Assembly: GCF_010994035.1 (NCBI RefSeq)
Contig: NZ_WIXN01000013.1
Coordinates: 34,932 to 98,931, forward strand
Length of the DNA stretch: 64,000 nt
From: Virgibacillus aidingensis
GTDB taxonomy: Bacteria; Bacillota; Bacilli; Bacillales; Amphibacillaceae
Direction of reading: 5' to 3'
The notes below the pieces were generated by a model. It made no database searches. It worked only from the letters and a program-made list of their open reading frames with translations, and was not told the DNA's origin. Of this stretch, positions 55,787 to 64,000 are shown piece by piece; position 1 is the stretch's first letter; each line of letters begins with the position of its first letter. Both the position numbers and the translations under genes were made by a program.

Positions 55787-57060
55787 CTAGCCTCCCCCCA
55801 GTAATTCGAGTAAACTTCCACATCAAGACCAGTTAAACGAGTAAGCTGACTGAAGAATGATTTAATAATTTCCGTTTCTACAATTGAACGCGCAAAAGTA
55901 ATAGTCATTTGATCATTAAGGGAACAAACACCACAATTAATCGGACTATTTTTAGTTGGATACAGCACAACTTCCATTCTTTTTATATAACGGTTCATGC
56001 AATCAGGTAGTTTAATGTTTCCTAAATTAGAAAGAGTGATTGTTTTTGCCATTTCACCAAAATGCTGAAACCCATACCGCATTGCCTGATATTTTAAGAA
56101 TAGTGGTACCATTCTTGTTGTTAAACTGTTTTGTAGATGTACATGGCGATTGATCTCAGCCTGTAAAGTTTCTCTTTCTGTCTTACTTCTTAATTGGTTG
56201 GATACTGTTTTAATAATATCCTCTAATGTCATTTTATCGGTGACATGCATCCCTACATTGACAACCGCAAAAAAGTTTCTTAACGTTACAGAAGGAAACT
56301 GCCGACGTAGATTAGCAGGTAGTGCAATCGTAATATTTTCTTTATATAATCCATATTTCATCGTTTCAGAATAAATGGCATGAATTAGCACAGCAGTAAT
56401 AAATTCAGTAATAGACGCACCTAGTCGTTTTGCAAAACGATTGACAGCAGAAGCGCTAATTACGCCATGAATAACATTTACTCCTGCAGGGTCAAAAGGT
56501 GTTCCTTTAATCTGAAAGGAACGGGGTACTTTATCGTGTAGATGATAGTGGTTAGACTCGTGAAAATACTTTTCAAAACTATCCTCTATTTCATACTTAT
56601 TTGGGACTTCATCAGGAAATAGTACATCACCGTCAATAACCAACTTTTCTCCCTGTAATGTTAGATATTGATAAATTAATGTTTTCAAAAATTCAACTGC
56701 ACCAGTCCCGTCTGTGAGAGAATGAAAAATTTCAACAGATATTCTTTGCTTGAAGTATAAGACCCTAAACAAGTACCCATTATTTTCCCTCGGGTTAATT
56801 GGATGACAGGGATAGGTTGTTTCCTTCTGAATACTCAACTTTTCTTCATTATCTACCATAAAATCCCAAAATAGCCCTTTACGTACCTTAACAGCTAATG
56901 TCGGGAATCGTTTTATTACTGTATCCAATGCCTTCTGTAACAATACCGCATTTACAGGTGCCTTCATTATCATCGAAACACGATACACCGACGAGTTAGA
57001 AGCTTTTGTTACTGCGTGAAATACTTTCCCTGCATTATCGATTTTATACCATCTGCTCAT
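55783..57060 (-). CDS. HxxxDG acyltransferase (condensation/alcohol acetyltransferase-like)
   Basis: A 425-residue protein of the CoA-dependent acyltransferase fold shared with NRPS condensation domains. The catalytic motif is HSLTDG in VEIFHSLTDGTGAVEF; TLSNLGNIKLPDCM and the region LPANLRRQFPSVTLRNFF (ALPANLRRQFPS) are the second conserved parts. It lacks carrier-protein or adenylation domains, so it acts alone, probably making an ester or amide from acyl-CoA. ATG 57060 follows AGAAGG. Coupled to the DUF6320 gene, which could export or embed the product. Confidence 0.78.
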   Translation of the reverse strand: MSRWYKIDNAGKVFHAVTKASNSSVYRVSMIMKAPVNAVLLQKALDTVIKRFPTLAVKVRKGLFWDFMVDNEEKLSIQKETTYPCHPINPRENNGYLFRVLYFKQRISVEIFHSLTDGTGAVEFLKTLIYQYLTLQGEKLVIDGDVLFPDEVPNKYEIEDSFEKYFHESNHYHLHDKVPRSFQIKGTPFDPAGVNVIHGVISASAVNRFAKRLGASITEFITAVLIHAIYSETMKYGLYKENITIALPANLRRQFPSVTLRNFFAVVNVGMHVTDKMTLEDIIKTVSNQLRSKTERETLQAEINRHVHLQNSLTTRMVPLFLKYQAMRYGFQHFGEMAKTITLSNLGNIKLPDCMNRYIKRMEVVLYPTKNSPINCGVCSLNDQMTITFARSIVETEIIKSFFSQLTRLTGLDVEVYSNYWGEAR

Positions 57061-57192
57061 TACGTACCTTCTTTCTATTTTAAACACGAGTCGAGTCTCA
57101 AAACTCTTGAGTTATGATACTTCAAAAGCGAAAAGTGCTGAATTTAATTCAGCATTTACTTACGCTACCTGTTAGGGACATATTACTTTCTT

Positions 57193-57721
57193 TTACCTTA
57201 TCTCATAATGTAATTCGACAAACTGATTGAAGTTTCTCATTCCCTTTAAAGTAAGGTCTATTTGATATTCTCCCTCTCTAAATAAAGGAATTCCTTTTCC
57301 GATTATAGTTGGGGCAACTGTTATGATGAGTTCATCTACTAATTTTTCATTTATAAAAGATTGTAGTAATTCTCCTCCACCAACAATCCAAATATTTCTT
57401 CCTTCTTGATTTTTAAGGTCATTCGTAAAATTAGCTATATCATCATTAACAAATTTCACATGTTCAGTATCTTCAATAGAAGACCTCGTAAACACATAGC
57501 TCTCTTTGTTTTTATATGGGAATTCCTCTATATCTTGTTTCATTACCCAATCGTAAGACCTTTTACCAAGTAAAACCGTATCAACCTTTTCAAAACTCCG
57601 AAAAACCGTTATCACCTTCACCTTCGACATTGTATAGCCACTCAAGAGACTCATTTTTTGTAGCAATATATCCGTCTAAACTCGAAGCGATAAATAAAAC
57701 CAAATTTCGTTTTTTGCTCAT
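57193..57721 (-). pseudogene. dihydrofolate-reductase-family (RibD C-terminal type) gene with frameshift
   Basis: ATG 57721, after a GGGGGAGG site, opens a frame reading MSKKRNLVLFIASSLDGYIA ... NGFSEF and then a stop near 57593. The next frame continues with EKVDTVLLGKRSYDWVMKQ and runs to 57193 through NIWIVGGGELLQSF and IIGKGIPLF. Both halves match the DHFR/RibD family (YyaP/YwjB type), so a change of +1 or -2 bases near 57590-57596 has split one gene. The longer ORF starting 57666 is therefore only the 3' part. Confidence 0.82.
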
Positions 57722-57849
57722 TATTTCCTCCCCCTTCTTTATACTCGATTGTAGAATATACGTTCAGCTCTCATAATAATTACGCTTTGATACTAACCTG
57801 ATTAATTATTTAACAAGCCGAGCGTATCATTTCCTTTGAGAAATTTTTG

Positions 57850-58626
57850 CTAAACCGCTTTGCGCTTATAAACAAACAGCGCAAAGAGATAAGAAAGAAA
57901 TATGATGCTCACACACCATAAAATTGCTATCACCGCATTATTTCCAACCGGGGTATCCATAAGAAACGCGCGTATTGTTTCGTTGATCGGTGTCATTGGC
58001 TGATTCTCAGCAAACATACGCACCACACTGGGCATAGTCTCTGTTGGCACAAATGCAGAACTGAGATATGGCAAAAACAATACAAAAAAACTGAAAGCTC
58101 CTGCACCTTCTGCACTATTTGCAAGCAGACCAAAGACAACCGACAGCCAAGTCATGGCAAGCGTATACAACAACAATATTCCCACAACCAATAGCCATTC
58201 CACTGCTGTCGCATTCGTCTGAAAACCCATCAAAAAAGCTACTAACACAACGAGCGTAGTTGTCAGGACATTACGCACTACAGATGCAAACACATGCCCC
58301 GTCAAAACCGATGATTTAGCTATAGGCATGGAACGGAAGCGATCAATAATCCCTTTGGTCATATCATTATTTACACTAACCGCAGTAGTCGAAGCCGTAT
58401 AACCGATGCACAGCAGGGTAATACCAGGCACCACATAGTTTATATATTCCACCGATCCTGTATCGATTGCTCCGCCAAATACATAAACGAATAAAAGCAT
58501 CATGATGATTGGAAGTACGAGTGTAGTTATAAACGCATCAAAATTTCGTGAAGTATGAACCAAGGAGCGCTTGCTCATCACGACAGTGTCACTCCACTTA
58601 TATTTCACTTTTGAAGCGAGCTTCAT
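57850..58626 (-). CDS. ABC-2 type permease (DrrB-like)
   Basis: A 258-residue membrane protein with six helices and the ABC-2 pattern: IIDRFRSMPIAKSSVLTGH in the coupling region and LPYLSSAFVPTETMP in the fifth loop. It forms an exporter with the ATPase whose stop overlaps its start. DrrB-like permeases carry hydrophobic antibiotics or lipids; the cargo here is unknown. Confidence 0.87.
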   Translation of the reverse strand: MKLASKVKYKWSDTVVMSKRSLVHTSRNFDAFITTLVLPIIMMLLFVYVFGGAIDTGSVEYINYVVPGITLLCIGYTASTTAVSVNNDMTKGIIDRFRSMPIAKSSVLTGHVFASVVRNVLTTTLVVLVAFLMGFQTNATAVEWLLVVGILLLYTLAMTWLSVVFGLLANSAEGAGAFSFFVLFLPYLSSAFVPTETMPSVVRMFAENQPMTPINETIRAFLMDTPVGNNAVIAILWCVSIIFLSYLFALFVYKRKAV

Positions 58627-59567
58627 TGGGATTCCTCCTTTTCTTTATTTTTATCAATAATAGTGAGAAAGACGTCTTCCAGTGATGACAACCTTTGTTC
58701 AAAAGAAGCAGCAGAAATATCTGACCTTTCGAGAGTGTTTAAAATATGTGTAAGTTCTTTCACATCACCATCGATAGCTATTGCAAGAATCATATCTTTC
58801 TCGCTTATTTTTGTATAGTAATCTTCAAGAACTCTATGAGCTTGATGCAGTTCGTCTTCGTTATTAAATCCTAATTCGATAAATTCATGTGGCAAAAGCT
58901 TTTTCAATTCTTCGGCTGTTCCTTCTGCGACAATTTTCCCTTCATCAAGAATCGCAATTTGATCTGCTAACTGTTCGGCTTCCTCCAAATATTGCGTAGT
59001 CAGAAACACTGTAACCCCTGTCAATGTTAGTTCCTTGATAAATTTCCACATCGCTATCCGACTCTGAGGATCCAAACCAGTAGTAGGTTCATCCAGAAAT
59101 ATAATAGATGGGTTGCCGACAAGGCCCATCGCTATATCAAGCCTCCTGCGCATGCCACCTGAATAAGTTGCCACGCGCCGATTTGCAGCATCAGTAAGTT
59201 GGAAACGTTCAAGCAACTCATCAGCTTTTGAGTTCTCATCCAGAAGATGATACAGCTTTCCAATCAAACGCAGATTTTCCCTCCCTGTCATAAGCTCATC
59301 TACTGCTGCATATTGGCCTGTTAGGCTGATTTCTCCACGTACATCATCTGCTTGATCAACAATGTCAAAATTAGAAATTTGCACTTTTCCACTGTCAGGT
59401 TTGAGTAATGTGGCAAGGATTCTAACGGTTGTTGTCTTACCAGCCCCATTTGAACCAAGTAAAGCAAATACGGATCCTCGTTTCACCCTGAAGTTTATCC
59501 CTTTTAACACATCATGATCTTTATATCTCTTCTTTACATTTTCAACTGTAATAACTGTTTCGTCCAA
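58623..59567 (-). CDS. ABC transporter ATP-binding protein (DrrA-like)
   Basis: A 314-residue ATPase: Walker A LGSNGAGKTTTVR, Q-loop in SLTGQYAAVDELMTG, signature TYSGGMRRRLDIAMG, Walker B IIFLDEPTTGLDP, and the H-loop region TTQYLEEAEQLAD. The C-terminal 80 residues match the DrrA tail. TTG 59567 is set by AAAGGAGTG; the frame start at 59600 is upstream of it. Overlaps the permease by four bases. Divided from the tetR gene by 80 bases on the same strand. Confidence 0.9.
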   Translation of the reverse strand: MDETVITVENVKKRYKDHDVLKGINFRVKRGSVFALLGSNGAGKTTTVRILATLLKPDSGKVQISNFDIVDQADDVRGEISLTGQYAAVDELMTGRENLRLIGKLYHLLDENSKADELLERFQLTDAANRRVATYSGGMRRRLDIAMGLVGNPSIIFLDEPTTGLDPQSRIAMWKFIKELTLTGVTVFLTTQYLEEAEQLADQIAILDEGKIVAEGTAEELKKLLPHEFIELGFNNEDELHQAHRVLEDYYTKISEKDMILAIAIDGDVKELTHILNTLERSDISAASFEQRLSSLEDVFLTIIDKNKEKEESQ

Positions 59568-59648
59568 AAGTACACACTCCTTTTTAAAACATAAACACAA
59601 TAAACTATTTTGGTTTTTCTAGTTTACATAAAAAAAGAGGCTAATAAT

Positions 59649-60239
59649 TCAACCTCTGTTTTTTTCAGTTGAAAGGATTCCAAATAGAATAATATCAGCT
59701 ATTTGAGAAACAGCATCGGTCAACGAGATATTGTTTTTTATATAGAATTCCTGGTCATGAACAGATTGGACCGCTTCCATCGTCATTTTTACGATTAGCT
59801 TCTCATCTAAATTGGCAATGATCCCTTCCTGAATTCCCTGGTGAATTAAAACACGAAGTTCCTCCCAATCATTATCAAATATTTCTGCAAACTTTTCCCA
59901 CTGATCAGGATAGAAACGTTTTATTTGCTCAAAAATATTTTTATCGTAAAGAACCCTATGACTTGGTACAGCAGTGATTACTCCTTTTATTTTCTGTGGG
60001 GTGGATAATTCCGTATCTTGTAAAATCCTTTGTGTTTTATCATCTACTTCAGCAAATGTCTCGTCAATCAATACCTCTAAAATTTCTGCCTTAGATGAAA
60101 AATTCTCATACAATGTACGTTTACTAATCCCGATACGACGGACAAGATCATCCATTGTAAATTTCATCCCTTTAATTTCCATTTCCTTTACAAATCCTTC
60201 AATAATCCGATTTTTTATTGTAGCCACCTCGCAATCCAA
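59649..60239 (-). CDS. TetR/AcrR-family regulator
   Basis: A protein of about 190 residues with the TetR helix-turn-helix (FTMDDLVRRIGISKRTLYENFSSKAEIL) and a helical effector domain. It is first in the order tetR-drrA-drrB and probably controls the exporter. The start is unclear: TTG 60239 has no ribosome site, GTG 60227 is weakly placed, and GAGGTGG is followed after five bases by an in-frame ATA (60218). An inverted repeat overlaps the start region and may be its operator. Confidence 0.85.
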   Translation of the reverse strand: MDCEVATIKNRIIEGFVKEMEIKGMKFTMDDLVRRIGISKRTLYENFSSKAEILEVLIDETFAEVDDKTQRILQDTELSTPQKIKGVITAVPSHRVLYDKNIFEQIKRFYPDQWEKFAEIFDNDWEELRVLIHQGIQEGIIANLDEKLIVKMTMEAVQSVHDQEFYIKNNISLTDAVSQIADIILFGILSTEKNRG

Positions 60240-60268
60240 AAACTAAAAAAACCTTTATAGTTTTTTGG
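60236..60268. promoter_or_regulatory. inverted repeat, candidate TetR operator
   Basis: CCAAAAACTA (60236-60245) and TAGTTTTTTGG (60258-60268) are complementary except for one extra base. The repeat lies at the start of the tetR gene, the usual place for autoregulation. Confidence 0.55.
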
Positions 60269-60290
60269 TTACAAATTTATTGTACTATGA

Positions 60291-60622
60291 TTACTGTATA
60301 TTAGCAAGGGGCAATTTATTTTATTGCGGGATGTAATGACTTTGACAACTCTGCTGATGGAACGAGCAGGAACAAAAGGTTCGTTGTTGCGAAATTTATA
60401 CAAGGATTTTTTATTGGAATGTTTAGATATCGTTGACGATACAAGGGTTGAAAAGGTGTATCGGATTTACACGGAGGTTGCATTATTACGGAGGGAAGTT
60501 TCCATTTCAATTGATCAGGCAGGAAAAAATGAGACTGAAAAGTTATTGAAGCCTCCCACTTATTGATGCAAATCTCCCAACAAGAAAAACAGGCAGCAAT
60601 GGAACTGCTGATTCATCTTTGA
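60291..60622 (+). pseudogene. remnant of a BtrH/DUF4872-like protein gene
   Basis: One frame carries MERAGTKGSLLRNLYKDFL and EVALLRREVSISIDQAG, then stops at 60564; another frame continues with MQISQQEKQAAMELLIHL to a stop at 60622. The first part resembles the C-terminal region of BtrH_N/DUF4872 proteins (the xRGTGGxxFRxMYxxFL pattern, recalled). The N-terminal domain is missing and a frameshift separates the ends, so it is a dead fragment. A plain start TTG at 60324 exists but has no ribosome site. Confidence 0.45.
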
Positions 60623-61083
60623 AGAGGAAACCTATAGACAGACTTTTTCAACACTGACTAAGGTTATAGTGGAGGGTACTTTTGAGTCCTTTTCCACTAT
60701 TTTCCGATTACCCTTATTGTTTTTGGTATTATTGCTACACATTCATTACGGGGGAGGAAATGTAGGTATATGTTAAAACGAAATTCCCGCCCTGTTACGA
60801 AGTGAAAGTCTTTCTAACACCCGAAGGATTTAAAAGGGAATTTTCCTCTTTCTTTACTCATCCATTTGTATAACTGGAGTTATATAGTAATTATTCCAAA
60901 ATAAAAAAATTACTTGTGTTATATTATGAGTTGTAATTAACTATTTCGCTTATGCGAGTTTTATATGGTCACTGTAAATAGAAGGTATTCGGATGAAGTT
61001 CTATTGGAAAAATGTTGTAATATTGATATTTAGCTTTACTTATTTGTGAAGGGAGCATTCCTGTTTATAAACTAATTTGGGGT
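60623..61083. other. non-coding stretch left of the IS110 gene
   Basis: About 460 bases without a supported ORF. A GTGGA/TCCAC hairpin lies near 60671-60700. The left end of the insertion sequence should fall in the second half, but IS110 elements lack clear terminal repeats and I could not place it. Confidence 0.4.
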
Positions 61084-61171
61084 TTGCAAAGAAAAGAGCC
61101 CTCTTGGTATAGTACAGAGTATCAACGCGCGTTGATCTCGAATTTAAAAAATACCAAGGAGAGGACTCAAA
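61084..61171 (+). promoter_or_regulatory. transposase promoter, 16-bp palindrome and RBS-masking stem
   Basis: TTGCAA (61084-61089), 18-base spacer, TATAGT (61108-61113). The perfect palindrome ATCAACGCGCGTTGAT is at 61121-61136. CTCTTGGTAT (61101-61110) pairs with ATACCAAGGAG (61151-61161), which carries the transposase ribosome site, so folding of long transcripts would hide it. Confidence 0.6.
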
Positions 61172-62443
61172 ATGAATTATACCCAAAACAAGAAAATCTC
61201 GCAAATTTCACCATCAACATTGATTGTAGGTATCGACATAGCTAAGGACAAACACGTAGCCCGAGCACAAGATGATCGAGGCATTGAATTTGGAAAAAGA
61301 TTGTTCTTTGAAAATCGCATACATGGATTTGAAAAGTTGCTTGATTGGGCAAAAAAGCATCAACAGGAAAACGATAAAACGCATGTCATTTTCGGTGTTG
61401 AACCCACTGGGCACTACTGGTTAAGCCTCGCTTACTTTTTGATAGCCAAGGACTATGACTTTGTTTTAGTTAATCCAATGCACGTCAAAAAGAGTAAAGA
61501 GCTTGATGATAATTCACCAACAAAAAACGATACGAAAGATGCCCGCGTGATTGCACAGCTTGTGAAGGATGGTCGATACTCCGTTCCAAATCTCTTAGAA
61601 GGCATTTATGCCGAATTGAGAGAAGGCGTCAAATTAAGAGATCAATTATCCAAACAGCTGATTATCATCGAGGGGCGTATCCAAAACAATATACAGCGCT
61701 ACTTTCCGGAATTTTTGGATGTATTTAAGGACTGGAAAGGAAAGGCAGCCATAAGCACATTGCGTTTGTTTCCATTCCCATCCGATATTAAGGCAATGAC
61801 TTCGGAGGAAGTGCTTGTGAAATGGAAACAATTTGTCAAAAGTGGTGTTGGCATCAAAAGGGCTACACGACTTGTAGAGGCAGCCAATAAAAGTATTGGG
61901 ATTGAAATAGGCTTGCGTTTTGCCAAGAAGGAATTACACAGTCTTTTGGATCAATTTGAACTTTATCAACAGCAGCTGGAAGAGCTTGATCAAGAATTAG
62001 AAGATTTGGTTCAAGAAATTCCTGGTGCAAAGGAAATGATTGATATCAAAGGCGTTGGGGTTACTACAGTGGCAACCTTTTTCGCAGAAGTTGGGGATAT
62101 CAATAAATATAGTCATCCCAAGCAACTTGTGAATATGGCTGGATTATCGCTCAGGGAGCATAGCTCCGGCAAATATAAAGGGCAAACAAGGATTGACAAG
62201 CGTGGAAGAAAACGATTAAGAAAGTCACTTTATCTGGCCGTTCGTCCATTAGTTTGTCATAAAGCATTGCATGAGTATTACACAACAAGGCCAAATAGGC
62301 CGTTAAAAAAGCAACAATCATTAATCGCATTATGTGGAAAGCTATTACGTGTTTTCTTTATCATTGGTCAAAAACAATGTGAATTTGATGGAAGTAAATT
62401 ATTACAGGGATTACCTGAATTAGAAGCATTGCAGGCTGCTTAA
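61172..62443 (+). mobile_element. IS110-family transposase gene
   Basis: A 423-residue recombinase, apparently intact. The N-terminal RuvC-like DEDD domain has D22 in VGIDIAKDKHVA, the Glu in FGVEPTGHYW and the Asp pair in NDTKDARVIAQL. A coiled coil (QQQLEELDQELEDLVQE) follows, then the Transposase_20 domain with IKGVGVTTVATFFAEVGD and the presumed serine in LREHSSGKYKGQ. Such enzymes use a bridge RNA made from the element's own non-coding end to choose donor and target. ATG 61172 follows AAGGAGAGG. Element ends were not resolved. Confidence 0.93.
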
Positions 62444-62519
62444 ACCATTTAAAACAATTTAGCAATTCTATTAAAATGTACTTGATTTCTGAATACGACA
62501 AATACCAATAGTGCAGAGT

Positions 62520-62710
62520 CGGGGCTTATTTATTCCATTCGGGCATTGACCCAGCAAGGGAGCTTATCCGACCTCCACCTTGTGGATACGCAGGACGAAG
62601 GAATGTATGGACATAAATCCCGTGATACATGGGAGGGTGAGCGACCATAAGCTGCGTGGAGATGATACGCACGGTTATACAGAATATTTACCAAATATAA
62701 CCACTTTGGT
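62520..62710 (+). ncRNA. structured non-coding RNA candidate downstream of the IS110 gene
   Basis: A GC-richer stretch with many nested complementary arms: AGCTTAT (62561) with ATAAGCT (62647), CCAC/GTGG (62575-62585), ATGTAT/ATACAT (62603-62630), GCGT/ACGC (62654-62670), GGTTATA (62673) with TATAACC (62696). AAGCTG ... CGGTTA at 62649-62677 resembles a shortened group II intron domain V with its AGC. It could be the element's guide RNA, an intron fragment, or another RNA. The minus-strand frame over it has no ribosome site. Confidence 0.5.
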
Positions 62711-62868
62711 CGATAGGATGGACATTTATAAGTAAATAAATGTAATGAAAACCTTATTACACCAGTAAATAACACATTATTCCTAAGTAAACTATTGAAA
62801 TTTGGAGTAATTCTAAGAAAACAAGAGCATTTCGTAGAAAAACTAACTATATAGAGGGAGGTTGCAAG

Positions 62869-63249
62869 ATGGAATTTAGGGGTTTTCATTGGCGTGAATT
62901 AGCGGAGAACTGGGGAATAAGGCAAGAAACCAAAGAAATCACAGATGGGATCTATAATCCTGAATCCGTTATGAAAAAGATTGTAGTCAATGGAAAGAAA
63001 GTAATATTTGAAATTGATGACGAAGATGAATTGATTGCAGAAAAAGTTAAAAGATATATATGGGATCATTACGATATAGAAAGTGATACGCTAGATAATC
63101 AAATTAAACTAGACATGAAAGACTTTCTTCGAGCATTATGCAAGCATGAATTTCACAATACACAAATGTTTGAAGCCCTTTTAAATATTGAGGAAGATCA
63201 CACTTTCCTCACCTGGTTTACGCACAATTTGGAAAACATGTGGACGTAA
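62869..63249 (+). CDS. hypothetical protein, 126 residues
   Basis: No family recognised. A soluble, acidic protein with two Trp-rich ends (FRGFHWRELAENWGIRQ; HTFLTWFTHNLENMW) and a charged middle (IDDEDELIAEKVKRYIWDHY). ATG 62869 follows GAGGGAGG, so it is probably expressed. A GGGGA ... TCCCC hairpin lies after the stop at about 63256-63283. Confidence 0.65.
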   Translation: MEFRGFHWRELAENWGIRQETKEITDGIYNPESVMKKIVVNGKKVIFEIDDEDELIAEKVKRYIWDHYDIESDTLDNQIKLDMKDFLRALCKHEFHNTQMFEALLNIEEDHTFLTWFTHNLENMWT

Positions 63250-63384
63250 GTTGCAGGGGAGTCGGTATAACCGTATAGATTCCCCTAAACCTTTTCCACT
63301 ATTAAGTTTAAAATTGGGGTATTCAAATTTTCGTGTGGAAGCTTATTTGTGGAATTAACTGGCTGGAAAAATAAAAAGAATCTG

Positions 63385-63618
63385 CTAGTCCTTTTTGGTT
63401 AATCTCTTCACTCCTTTTTGTATGCTGATAAAAATAACAGAAAGTATACTTGTTTTAAATAAAAAAATAATAGCTGTAAGAACGATTATCGGCATAACAT
63501 CTTTAAAGGTTAATTTTTCCAATTGCGAAACATCAAAGTCTTGTAGAGATAAGGATAATATAATCAGTGCAGCAATCAATACAAGCCATTTCTTTTTTAT
63601 AGGATTTGTATTATTCAA
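63385..63618 (-). CDS. small membrane protein, 77 residues
   Basis: Two hydrophobic helices (WLVLIAALIILSLSL; MPIIVLTAIIFLFKTSILSVIF) joined by a polar loop and ending in a basic tail (KGVKRLTKKD). Family not recognised. TTG 63618 lies seven to eight bases after GGGGAG. Confidence 0.55.
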   Translation of the reverse strand: MNNTNPIKKKWLVLIAALIILSLSLQDFDVSQLEKLTFKDVMPIIVLTAIIFLFKTSILSVIFISIQKGVKRLTKKD

Positions 63619-63806
63619 AGTGAAACTCCCCTTCGAATTAAATAACTTTAATCTTATTATACTATCTCGGAAGTGTTAGTGAAACAAGTAGGGGGTAATG
63701 GAAACATCATTTTCCACACGATAATCCGAATACCCTAAAATTGTTAGACCAATATGTTGATCAAAAAATGATATTCTTTTTCGACATAACTATCCACTTT
63801 GTTATT

Positions 63807-64000
63807 TTATTTTTGAACCTTTGCTTCGATTTCTTTTTCACGAAAATAACGATTCTTTGCTTTTTCTATTATCTGATCAATCTCACCTTTATAATCTTGT
63901 ATTTCTTTCTTTGAAGTAGCCCCCATTATTGATTTATTAAGTTTATGAACCTGCTCCAATTCATCAGACGTTAAGATGTCCTTTATTCGTTTCTCCACGA
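63807..64000 (-). CDS. hypothetical charged helical protein, 5' end at window edge
   Basis: At least 63 residues, rich in Lys and Glu (DILTSDELEQVHKLNKSIMG; KAKNRYFREKEIEAKV), predicted helical. A GTG at 63998 could be the start, but the frame is open to the window edge, so it may be longer. Family not recognised. Confidence 0.45.
   Translation of the reverse strand, partial: VEKRIKDILTSDELEQVHKLNKSIMGATSKKEIQDYKGEIDQIIEKAKNRYFREKEIEAKVQK

Noticed and set aside
57193..57666. Independent 157-residue reductase gene
   Set aside because: Its first 20 codons are out-of-frame translation of the intact N-terminal part; it is the 3' half of a frameshifted gene.
62530..62889. 119-codon minus-strand ORF downstream of the IS110 gene
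   Set aside because: No ribosome site, and it is antisense to the structured region and to the start of the next gene.

Overview
The window is low-GC Firmicute DNA, and gene content and order point to a member of the Bacillaceae. The run ytgP - rsuA-type synthase - thpR - lipid kinase - ytmP/ytzH/trmB - ytnP - ytoP - ytpPQR - sftA - murC - ytxGH - aroA - ccpA - motPS - acuABC - tyrS matches, as I remember it, the Bacillus subtilis ytfP-to-tyrS segment. A sodium-type flagellar stator (MotPS), a very acidic tail on a cell-wall synthase and a mevalonate-type HMG-CoA synthase fit the halotolerant or alkaliphilic Virgibacillus/Oceanobacillus side of the family. That placement is inference, not proof.

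Layout. 0-12 kb: a 5'-truncated AlkA-type glycosylase, two methyltransferases, a luciferase-like oxidoreductase, a lipoprotein cyclophilin, an SOS-type Y-family polymerase with a LexA box, an acyl-CoA ligase, a CoA-transferase followed closely by a metallo-hydrolase, and DacC. 12-16 kb: an orphan SinR-like repressor with a structured leader, a small Gln/Asn-rich protein, the YtfP flavoprotein, and two non-coding tandem arrays (52-bp and 42-bp units). 15.7-47 kb: the conserved core, mostly short operons separated by clear hairpin terminators, covering flippase, RNA modification, a lipid kinase, peptidases, a thioredoxin, a DNA translocase, MurC, stress proteins, DAHP synthase, CcpA, the stator and the AcuABC regulators of acetyl-CoA synthetase. 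47-49 kb: the place where acsA stands in B. subtilis holds an unknown gene and two truncated gene pieces joined tail to tail. 49-54 kb: a bifunctional penicillin-binding protein and tyrS behind a tyrosine T-box.

54-64 kb is an accessory region: a NERD protein, an HxxxDG acyltransferase coupled to a DUF6320 membrane protein, a frameshifted dihydrofolate-reductase-family gene, a TetR/DrrAB-type exporter, a BtrH-like remnant, an IS110-family transposase with a strongly foldable non-coding stretch on its 3' side, and small unknown genes.

A recurring theme is structured non-coding DNA. There are two tandem arrays whose units fold into hairpins, a related 39-bp doublet at 54 kb whose stem is maintained by a paired substitution, and a dispersed palindromic element (GGCTGGGACA ends) in a short form at 22.8 kb, a longer nested form at 40.2 kb and a decayed form at 53.9 kb. 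I see no CRISPR array, tRNA or rRNA. The most original material is the repeat families, the structured 3' flank of the IS110 gene, and the acyltransferase/DUF6320 pair.
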